From Pleurostoma richardsiae (lineage: Eukaryota > Ascomycota > Sordariomycetes > Calosphaeriales > Pleurostomataceae): DNA of 64,000 nt. A model generated the notes under the pieces. That model was not told the origin of the DNA. It saw only the letters and a list, made by a program, of their open reading frames with translations, and searched no databases. The stretch lies in NCBI GenBank assembly GCA_030052745.1, contig JANBVO010000023.1, forward strand, positions 124,001 through 188,000, written 5' to 3'. Below, in pieces: positions 36,001 to 44,443 of the stretch. Positions within the stretch are counted from its first letter, which is position 1, and every line of letters begins with the position of its first letter. Position numbers and translations under genes: made by a program.

Positions 36001-36883
36001 CGAGACTTCGGAGGAGTGGTCGGAAGGGCTTCCCGAAGCGTATCAGGTTGCCACCCTCCGTCTCGATGTCCAACTGTTTCGCGAAGAACATGGTAACGGC
36101 CTCCGAAGTAACACCAAAAGTCAGGATGTCAATGTTGTCCGCGTCAGGTGGCTCAGAATCCGCCTCTTCTCGAGGGCTCACTCCGTCATCTCTAGCCTTG
36201 GAGTAAAGAACACGGATGAGGTGCTGGCTGTCCTGGCCGCACATGAAGGTACCCTTCTCAGGTTCCTCCTCCAATTTCGGATAAACTCCATCCTCTCCCA
36301 GATACGCCGCTGAGTTGAAGAACTTCACAGTAACCTCCACCGTGGAATCGCCGCTCTCAGGACGTTGCTGGGTGGGCACTTTCTCCCCATCATTTTTATT
36401 GACCTTGCTTCTCCTACCGCCCTCCAGTTCATCCAACCGGTTCTCCAGGACTCTAAGGTAGTCGACTACGCCTTTCACCAAATTCGAGGTTTGGCTCTTC
36501 CGTCCTTTCACTAGAGCTTGTTCTTCTAGTCTCTGCTTGTACACCTGTAGAAGGGACGCCGACTTGAAGACCCTGGCAGCTCTACGAACTACAGACTCTT
36601 CAAGGCCTTTCGATATTCCACTAGCGTCGGAGTCCGAGTCTGAGGCGCTTTGAGGATTGTTCGTTTCATCCTCTTCCTCACTTTCGTTGGGTATTGCTGG
36701 CCCCCCATCTTCATGCGCATCCTCCGAGAGTTTTGCGTCACCTTTGGCGGGCTCTTTTTCGTTTCCCTCCGGCCTTTCGGCTGAGCTAGGAGCGTCATTG
36801 TCTTGCGAGACTGAAGATTCTGGAGTCGCCTTCAAGATTCCCTCAGCAATCGGCACCGCCTCCGAACTACTCATGTTGCTCAT
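33023..36883 (-). CDS. Large fungal AAA ATPase, nine exons
   Basis: Exons 36883-35958, 35899-35071, 35002-34609, 34542-34372, 34314-34255, 34195-34148, 34081-33960, 33906-33873 and 33804-33023 encode 1121 residues. An acidic disordered N-part with a predicted coiled coil (LLQVYKQRLEEQALVKGRK) is followed by a conserved beta-rich region of the fungal AAA family often labelled DUF7025 (VDFDGIEYGTVREVFVFKPY). The ATPase core has Walker A GVPGVGKT (783-790), Walker B LLLDEADVF (837-845), sensor-1 LTTNR (876-880) and arginine-finger-like FRSR (888-891). The tail is a Ser/Asp run, then a Lys-rich KKSKK repeat. It is probably an oligomeric remodelling ATPase of unknown substrate. The core is split into five very small exons (34-171 nt). 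The start is the first ATG of the open frame. Confidence 0.85.
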
Positions 36884-38099
36884 ATTGTAGGGCGACGTAG
36901 AACCTGAGGTTGGGTTAGCCGCGGTCAGTGCATGCTCCTCATTCGGAGTCCTGGAATATACCTCGCTCAGCTGCTGGAACTTCCATCTTTCCAGAGTGCT
37001 TGGAAACCAGGTGAGCTGAGGGAACACGACGAGGCAGTGTTGATTTGAGGCAAATACGAGTTGCCGGCGTCTTCAAGTTCGAGGAGATCTTCTCCTGATA
37101 GAAACTTCGTGAACAGTGATGGCACGCTTGAATCAATTTGAAGGAAACTTGTCAGGAAGACGGTGATGGATTGTGGGCCTTGTCTATAAGATAAAAAGAT
37201 AGGAGCGCCATTGCGAGATCTCTGCGAGTCTCGCTCATTGGGGGCGGCTGGTATTTCCGGGAGCCCCAAGTCTGGGTCCCATTACGGTGCAGCTGCGAGT
37301 CCCGGGGTAAGTGCATCTGACTTGCTCTTGAGCGATCGAACAAGTCATGGCGGTCACGCCGCATGTGGTAGCATTCAGGGGTGCCCGCATCTCCCAACCA
37401 GCTTGTAACGTGGACGAGGCTCCGAGAAGACAAGCTGCAACACAGCAATATGTTATCTTTGTGCAGACCCATTGAGCCCGCCGGCGTGAGAAATGATGTT
37501 TCCCCCATGTTGAACAGGTTAACCGGAAGGTCGCATATTCAAAGGTGACAGTGAGCCGCCCGGGTCTGCTGACACACAGGGGCCAGCCATTGGACCCAGG
37601 ATAGTGTGTAACTCAACTCGGCAGCACACCGTAATAGTAAAGCTGAGGACATCCTGCAGAAGTGGCGCCATAATCACAGACCCGGTACTACATGCGGCCA
37701 ATGGCATGGGGAGAGTTGTCACAGTCTCACGGAACGACTTCCATGCAAGGACAACAATGGGGGCCAAAAGCTGAGCCTTCTGGTATCTCCGGCGCTTACG
37801 GTGACATTTGTCAAGCACCTCCAGGTACAGATGATACAAGTCGGGGAACCCCTCTGCACAAGTGCGGAACGAATCCTGCTCCGCTTGCACTGCCCACGGC
37901 AGCCTTGCCCCGTCGTCCAGATCGACGGAACGGGCGAACGTCTCTAGCTTTGTCTGAGAAAAGGAAGAGCGACAGCGAGAGTACAGGACATTGAGATTTA
38001 TGAGACGGCGGCAAGGGGAGTCTGACTTTTGCATCAGTGGCTGTCTTGTGTAAGCGAAAACTCGCCCGCTTGGATTTAATCTCGACGTACTTGCCTACC
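36884..38099. promoter_or_regulatory. Region between the divergent AAA and STAND-like genes
   Basis: 1.2 kb. Minus-strand frames run through it, including one at 36967-37269 whose text (FLQIDSSVPSLFTKFLSGED) looks coding. A separate uncertain frame at 37519-38034 is listed on its own. Some of this may be leader sequence or a degenerate gene. Confidence 0.4.
37519..38034 (-). CDS. Uncertain open frame, possible gene or gene relic
   Basis: 171 residues from an ATG at 38034, only 66 bp from the divergent start at 38100. The text FPDLYHLYLEVLDKCHRKRR and the later hydrophobic stretch look more protein-like than chance, and loosely recall helical N-terminal parts of fungal NACHT proteins. I cannot match a family. 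It could equally be upstream leader of the neighbouring gene read on the wrong strand. Confidence 0.25.
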   Translation of the reverse strand: MQKSDSPCRRLINLNVLYSRCRSSFSQTKLETFARSVDLDDGARLPWAVQAEQDSFRTCAEGFPDLYHLYLEVLDKCHRKRRRYQKAQLLAPIVVLAWKSFRETVTTLPMPLAACSTGSVIMAPLLQDVLSFTITVCCRVELHTILGPMAGPCVSADPGGSLSPLNMRPSG

Positions 38100-40702
38100 A
38101 TGGAGCTCCCAAGTTCCGTAGTCTTCCGTCAAAAGACTCTCACGAACTCTGCTGCTGAGTACGTCGAGAGACATGCGGGTATAGAAGCGCTTCGCCAGCT
38201 CGAGGAATCGCCAGAAGAGTTCAAAGATTTGAAGGATGTCTCGGAGTTCGTGAATGAGATCGACCGGTTTGTCCCCAAGGGGGTCATTTTCGAGTAAGCA
38301 ACTTTATAACGCGTGTCGTAAGACTCCCACGTGTTAATAGACACCAAATTCCAGCGCTTCCAGGTTCTATGATAAGTCTCAGAAAAGCATGGTGACGTTT
38401 CGACAGACGCTTCAGAGATTTGTAGCTGTCCTGAAGAGGAGAAAAGTGGATGATGAACTCGGTATCGTCATTAAGGATCCAAGCGAGTTTACTGTCGAAT
38501 ACATCCTTGAAATCACGAACAAAATCGGAGAGAGCCGTGAAAATTCTATGAAGACGAAGTCGTGTAAGAGCTTCATCCGAAAATGCTACCGCAAAGTAGA
38601 AGATAACAGGGGCGTCATCGGAGGCATCCTCACGATGGTCCCCGACGACGTCTACGGGTCCGTGATCTCAGGGGGATGCTCCTTAATCTTGGCTGTACGT
38701 CATGTCTGGCACAAAGGATGCGTATCTAGGAAGAGGTTTCGGATGAGAGCTCACTTATGTCCCTTCACTAGGCCGTCGAGAAGCATGCTGAGCAACGTGA
38801 GGCGATCCAGAGCTGCTTGGCAGAGATCCCCGAGAAGCTGGAGACCATACAGCGCCTCTCAGAGATACACCACGCGTCCCTACGACTACACTCGTGCGCA
38901 GATGCCGTGATGGTCACCATTTTCACTGTTCTAGAACGTATCGTGGACAAAATCACCGGTACATGGAAGTGTAGGTCCCCGTAAGCCTGCTAGGTGAAGT
39001 ATTTAGCTAACAGTCCGAAGTCAGGCTGGCCGAGAAAGCCGGTAGCATCACCAAGAAGCTTCAATCTCTTCCATTCCGCGGCAAATCGAAGGGCCATGAC
39101 GTGGCGAATGACGTGGGAGAGCCAATTGCAAACGTAACAAGTGACGAGCACGAACAAAGATTAACCGTAGGCCATGCATTAGCCGACTTACAAAAGCAGA
39201 TAGACTCCTTCCAGAAAGAAGTCGATTTATGCGAACGAGAAAGACTGGGCAGAGTTGAGAAGGCCACAAGTGACCTCAAGCGTGGCTTGGTGTTTGTCGC
39301 GGAGCAAAACTCGCGTGAGTATCCCAGTTTTCAGTGCGGTCTTCCCGCGTCTAACAATACCTAACTCGTACAGGCATGGAAACTATCTTGGAGAGTTCCT
39401 TTGAGAGATTCGAGAAAATACTTGCCGGGAGTGCGGAAGAGATCCAACAGATGCTTTTCCTGCGCTTCAAGGATGCCTTGTATCGGTTCTGCACGAGTAA
39501 CCCGAACTTCAACGCCAAAACCGGTGGAAGTTTGTCCCCCCGGCCTAATTTTGCTATGGAATGGCCACTGACCTTCCTCGACGATAGTTGACAACGAAGA
39601 GGTGAAACTCCTGCAGGCGGAAGAAGCTGCTATCTCCATACGTTCCCGCCAGGAGAGCAATGCGCGAATAGCGTCGAAGTGGCTTAAGGGGCTCAAAAGT
39701 TTTCCCTATGATCCGATGCTAGACATGAAGGACTGTCTCGAGCACATAGAGAAGCTCGAGCCCGAGGAGAAGGACATGGCGCAGTTTATCCTGCACTCAG
39801 AGGAACTCAACGGCTGGCTCAAGGAAGAGCAGTCGAGTATCCTTGAGGTCAATCTCCAGACACCCCCTTTTTCGCTGAGCAACCCGCTCTCTTTCACCAG
39901 CGCGCTGTTCGCTACGACACTTCGGACCACAGCCCAGTTCCCAGTGCTCGCCTTCTTCTGCATGTACAGGAACTCCGAGTCTACCTCCGAGGGAAAGTCG
40001 GGTCCCGCGGGCCTCGTCAAGAGCCTTAGCGGCCAATTACTCAGGTTCATAGCCGACCACCGGCCCTCAGTTAACCTGTCGGCGCTGGAGGACCAAGGCT
40101 TCTTCACAAAGGCGAAGAAAAGCCTCAAGGACGGGCTCACTCTGTTGGCCACCCTCCTCTCGTCGTTGCCAGAGGACGACATGGCCTTTGTCATCGTCGA
40201 TTCTGCCTCACGGCTCTCAGGAAGCGAGAAGGACGGAGACAAGGTTATCAAAGAGCTGCATCGGATAATGAGGAAGAGGGAGAACCTTCTTTTGAAGGTA
40301 ATGGTGACCGACGCGCTCCCAGGCTCATATGCTCAAGACGTCGCGGGTACGTCGCTCCATGTGCCGGATGTGGTAGGCGGATTTGGCGCTATCGACATAA
40401 CTGAGAACAGTGACGAGATCGCGGAGAAGATGAAACGAAACCAAGGTGTTAAGAATGAAGACGAATGTACCTCTGATGACGAGGAAGAAGACGAGGACGA
40501 GGACGAGGACAAGGACGAGGACAAGGACGAGGACGAGGACGAGGACGAGGAAGAAGAAGAGGAAGAGGAAGAGGAAGAGGAAGAAGAAGAGGAAGAAGAG
40601 GAGGAAGGGGAAGGGGAAGGGGAAGGTGACTTAAAAGATGATAAGAACGAGGATGATGATAATAGCGACGAAGAACAATTTAGCGTACTGAGCAAGCGGT
40701 AG
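38100..40702 (+). CDS. NACHT/STAND-like protein without P-loop, acidic tail
   Basis: Exons 38100-38293, 38355-38694, 38772-38980, 39025-39314, 39374-39523 and 39588-40702 encode 765 residues. The N-terminal helical domain (NSAAEYVERHAGIEALRQLE, later RKCYRKVEDNRGVIGGILTMVPDDVYGSVISGGCSLIL, here split by commas: RKCYRKVEDNR, GVIGGILTMVPDD, YGSVISGGCSLIL) resembles those that precede NACHT-like modules in fungal nonself-recognition proteins. The second half has QFILHSEELNGWL, then SNPLSFTSALFATTLRTTAQ, FPVLAFFCMYR and GLVKSLSGQLLRFI, the pattern of fungal STAND relatives. Where those carry a GxxxxGK[ST] loop this protein has none. It ends in about 50 acidic residues. There are no C-terminal repeats. 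The third intron is only 44 nt. Role unknown; immunity-like function is inference. Confidence 0.7.
40475..40630 (+). repeat. In-frame acidic hexanucleotide tract
   Basis: Runs of GACGAG, GAGGAA/GAAGAG and GGGGAA follow one another inside the last exon of the STAND-like gene and encode Asp/Glu, then Glu, then Gly-Glu repeats. All changes keep the frame. Such tracts vary in length by slippage. Confidence 0.85.
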
Positions 40703-41961
40703 ACTGATTACTTTAGCGTTGGTTGGCTTTACGAATACGGTGACTAGAAACGTCTTCTAAATGCGATAGATCGAGATCTGTCCGGGTGAAAGTATTCGTT
40801 ACAAAGAAGGTTAAAGTCCTTACCTGAGTCGTAAGAGCGTTAAGTGTCGACTGACAATAGTCGTTTACTATATTCTATGACTATACATAGGTAGGGAGGC
40901 ATATGGTTTTTTCTATTCGATGCATTATTTAACTCTGGTAAATTCGTAGCCATCTCGTCATTACGAATATCGTATATAGTACGAATTACACTCTCTGACG
41001 AGTACATTTGTGTATATATATATTACGAGTATACTGACCGATTTAACTGATAACAAAGATGTTAAGATGTTATGAATCTCTAAACATTCCTATAAACTGC
41101 TGTAGTCGAGCTCGCCAATCTCCTTAAGTACCTAAGATGCATTAGGAGGAAGCGCTAGAGAGAAGAAGCTTAATGTGTCCGAGTCTTAACGGGAACACTT
41201 GAAGTCAGTCAAGTTATCACTGTTAACTTTACCACCAGGCTTCCCGCCAACACTCCATGAGTTCGGCACCAGGAATGCAGCACCAATCAATAAGACCAGA
41301 ATAAGAACGGGAATGGATAAAGAAAAAAGCATGGGCGGGCTAGAAGACAGACCAAAAGAAAGGCAAAAAAAAAAAAAAAACATACAACACCGGGTATTCG
41401 CTGGTCGTCACCGACCCAACTACTAATCCGGCTCTCAGCAGTTTGTCAAGGGGAGAGCGGACGGGATCCCGAATTCTCTACTGGATATGGTCGTATGTGA
41501 CAACTCGTCCTCGCATCTCGATTCAAATAGAGGCGTTGACAGTTGTTCGGCATCACATCGTCTTGGGTCATTCACTCAGGTACGTACATGTCACGTCAAG
41601 GCTAGATAGGGGCAATTAAAGATTCGTGCATTCTTTTGATTTTGCTGGAACATCAAGTTCTTTTTTGTATTTTTCTGTTTTCCTCTTTTTTTTTCTTTTC
41701 TTCCTTCATTTTCTTCCTTTTTTTCTCTCTTCGTTTCTCTCTTTTTCTGAAGACCTGCGAAGGTTGCTGGGGTGAAGTTCAAAGTTGGGAACCGAGACGC
41801 CGACTTGATAGAGAAATGGATCGAATTCAAACGCTTTATCGTTTCCGCACGTACGAACATGTACTGTACAGGTTTAGGGGGCTCGCCCATATCCCACAGG
41901 CTACCGTCCCTGTGCCAATTCAAGGCATCACCATCCATCCTGCTTCCCTGACTGCATCCGA
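40703..41961. other. Intergenic, 1.26 kb, AT-rich and low-complexity
   Basis: About 40860-41110 is AT-rich with TA-dense text. A run of 16 A lies at 41365-41380 and a long pyrimidine tract at about 41660-41750. No gene is seen. TA density would fit a RIP-mutated relic, but no family can be named. Confidence 0.45.
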
Positions 41962-43242
41962 TCACTCGATGTTTACCTTTGTGACCTCCTCCCACTCCTT
42001 CTCCACCTTTGGCACCGTAACAACCAGCACACCATCCTCCATCTTCGCGGTGATGGCATACGCATCCACTTCCTCCTTTGACTCACTGCCCTCGGGCGGC
42101 AGTCTCACGTCCCTGTTGAAGAGTCCGACTCTCCTCTCCCCGCTGACCAGGCTCTGCTGGAAAGCCTCGTCGCCAGGGCGGTGGATCACGCCGGACACAC
42201 CTAGCAGTCCCCTCTCCGCGTCCCAGTTGACGCCCACGTCCTCCTTCTTGGCACCGGGCACGGCCATGTGGATCACCCATGCGGACTCAGTGTCGAAGAT
42301 GTCCACAGGCGGGGTGAAGGATTCAACGTCCTCCTCACCTTCAGTGTCTGAACCGCTTCCTTCTCGCTGCGCAGTAGCGCCCTCGGCAGAAGCACCAGCA
42401 GGCTGCTGTCCGCGCGCCGCCGCGGCGACGTTCTGCGCCCGCTCGAGATACTCACGAAGCTGCTGCGCAAAGGGGTGCTGCGCAAGCCCCTGCATTATGC
42501 GGTTGATGTCGAAGTTGAACGGCGGCGGCGGGGGCGGGTGATGACCGAAGCCCCTTGGGTGACCGAACGGTCCGCCGAACGGGCCACCGAAGGGGGGAGG
42601 TGGCGGCGGATGGGGGTACTCGGAAAAGTCAGGCCCAGGGCCGAAGGGGAAGGGAGGAGGCGGGTGAGGTCCGAAGCGGTGACGACCACGGAAGCCGCCA
42701 CGCCCACCGCGTCCTCCACGACCGCCGGCATGACGATGACGGCAGCGCGGGCTCTCGTCTGGGTTGGGAACCTCCTCAGGAGGGTCGTCGTTGGCGTCGC
42801 GCATCGTGTTTGGCGAGTCCTCCTTCTCATTGTCGGCGGCAGCAGCTGGGGCGGCTTCGTCCTCGTCCATGGTTATGTCGACGACGGTAGGGTCTTCGCG
42901 ACCACCGCGACCGTAGCGACCACCGCGCCCACCGCGCCGGCCCCTGAACGAGCCGCGGCGACCTTCGAACTCACCAGCCCAATCCTCGCCGTCTTGTCGT
43001 CCGCCACGTCCCCAGGGACCACGTCCCCAGCCGCCACGGCGTCCGAAGCCTTCGAAACCGCCGGGGCCAAAGGGGAAGCCAGGCCCAAAGCCTGCACTGT
43101 TCTGATCGAAGAAAGGCGGCGGGGGCGGCGCAGCATGGTCGACGCCTGCGCCGCGGGTGTTGGATGGGTCAAGGCTCGCGATGAACTCCCAGAAAGGGAC
43201 TGAGGCGTGATGCCAGTCTTGGTGAGGGCCGTTCCAAGCCAT
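41962..43242 (-). CDS. HSP20-type small heat-shock protein with RGG/Pro-rich arm
   Basis: One exon, 426 residues, starting MAWNGPHQDW. The C-terminal alpha-crystallin domain (about residues 300-426) shows VDIFDTESAWVIHMAVPGAK, DAERGLLGVSGVIHRPG, the beta-7 region FNRDVRLPPEG, and DGVLVVTVPKVEKE. The N-terminal arm of about 290 residues is far longer than in standard small HSPs. It has Gly/Phe-rich and RGG-type segments (RGGRGGRYGRGGRE), an acidic patch, a second RGG block and Pro-rich runs (HPPPPPP). Expected role is ATP-independent holding of unfolding proteins; the RGG arm suggests RNA binding or phase-separating behaviour, which is inference. The reading frame is open upstream of the chosen ATG, but the text there is not conserved-looking. 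Confidence 0.87.
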   Translation of the reverse strand: MAWNGPHQDWHHASVPFWEFIASLDPSNTRGAGVDHAAPPPPPFFDQNSAGFGPGFPFGPGGFEGFGRRGGWGRGPWGRGGRQDGEDWAGEFEGRRGSFRGRRGGRGGRYGRGGREDPTVVDITMDEDEAAPAAAADNEKEDSPNTMRDANDDPPEEVPNPDESPRCRHRHAGGRGGRGGRGGFRGRHRFGPHPPPPFPFGPGPDFSEYPHPPPPPPFGGPFGGPFGHPRGFGHHPPPPPPFNFDINRIMQGLAQHPFAQQLREYLERAQNVAAAARGQQPAGASAEGATAQREGSGSDTEGEEDVESFTPPVDIFDTESAWVIHMAVPGAKKEDVGVNWDAERGLLGVSGVIHRPGDEAFQQSLVSGERRVGLFNRDVRLPPEGSESKEEVDAYAITAKMEDGVLVVTVPKVEKEWEEVTKVNIE

Positions 43243-43615
43243 GTTGTTCTTATTTTGGGGGGATTTTATGTCGGTAGATATGTAGGATAGTCTGTTGACT
43301 ATGGGGTGATAGTGTCGGGATGAAGAAATCACTCGGGATGATAGAGAAGGAAAGGAACAAAGCAAGACGTCAAGGGAGGGGAATCGCCACGAATATATAG
43401 ATATCCTGGACAAGGCAAGGAGAGAGGATGCGTAACTCCCACACCTCAAGACGACAGGCAGCCAGGCAACCTAGCGCCTAGCGAGTAGAAAGCAGTCCAT
43501 TTCCGCGTCGTCAACCCACCCGTTGGTTGGACCGGCGGGAGGCGACATGATCGCCCCCCCAATCCAGTCATCCAGGTAACTTACGTAGACACCACCCACC
43601 CCAGCTCGGGTGATT

Positions 43616-43640
43616 CGAAGCAATGCGAATGCATTGGAAT
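43616..43640. promoter_or_regulatory. Step-type heat-shock element
   Basis: GAA units start at 43617, 43627 and 43637, exactly ten bases apart, matching nGAAn(n5)nGAAn(n5)nGAAn. A TTC lies immediately before the first unit. This is the known step arrangement bound by fungal Hsf1, about 375-395 bp upstream of the HSP20 start. Confidence 0.5.
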
Positions 43641-44173
43641 GCTTCTCATGTGTCAATCTGTTTCATTGACGGAATTGTTGAATAGCCGAGCTGTTCGGAG
43701 GTAGGTAGGCAGTCATCGATGGCACTCGCCACGCGGCCCGCATGAACGCGCGGCGTTGCAGTCGGAGAACGAACATGAGGCTTGGCAGTGAGCGATTGAA
43801 GGGGGGCAAGCCACCGAGCGGAGACTGAGCATTCCGACCACCGAGGTCGAGCGCGCAGAACAGCCACACTTCGGGGAATTCACAGCCGGCGATGCGGGCA
43901 AGGTTCCGGAGCTCTTGGCTCGGACCCGAGCTGCTTGAGCTTTTGGGGGCCTCCAGGCGATGGCTCGGTGCTTTGCCACTCGTTAGTCAACAAAGCTAGA
44001 GTTAAGCTACCGAGGCAAAGGGACCTCTGTTTGCCGCCGCAATTGTCTGGAACTGCTGGATGTTCGCGGGAGAGCCGCATTGGCCCGTTTCTCAGCTTGT
44101 CCTCGTTGCCAATGTGGTTAACGAACACAACTCATCCCGGCCATGTGAGTCAGAGGCCGCGAGACCTGAACTG

Positions 44174-44179
44174 ACGCGT
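44174..44179. promoter_or_regulatory. MluI cell-cycle box ACGCGT (distal)
   Basis: ACGCGT, the MBF (Mbp1-Swi6) site, about 265 bp upstream of the MSH3 start codon. Confidence 0.45.
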
Positions 44180-44353
44180 CTGACCTGTTAGATGAAGCAA
44201 ACTTGGAGCGCTCCAGGCGTCGGAACATGGAGTACCGACGTCCTGTCCTCGCAGTCCCTGGGTAAGGGCCTCTTGCTGAGGTAATCCAAATTTCGGGACC
44301 ACCCGAGATTTTACCGGTTCAACAGTGGAGCAGTCAGTTGAACGGCCACCAAG

Positions 44354-44359
44354 ACGCGT
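44354..44359. promoter_or_regulatory. MluI cell-cycle box ACGCGT (proximal)
   Basis: Second ACGCGT, 85 bp upstream of the MSH3 start codon. Paired boxes support G1/S control of this repair gene. Confidence 0.5.
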
Positions 44360-44443
44360 CTAGTAGCGATTCCTAGCTTCACGGTCGCGTAAAGTGCTGG
44401 TTCACGTCATCGAGGCCGCCAACACCGTCTAGAGCGACACGCC

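Larger units (their letters stand above)
43243..44443. promoter_or_regulatory. Divergent promoter, HSP20 / MSH3
   Basis: 1.2 kb between divergent starts. On the HSP20 side there is a TATATA at about 43393-43398 and a step-type heat-shock element. On the MSH3 side there are two MluI cell-cycle boxes. These are listed separately. Confidence 0.5.

Noticed and set aside
40333-40695. Poly-serine open frame on the minus strand
   Set aside because: Reverse reading of the acidic GAC/GAG repeat tract.
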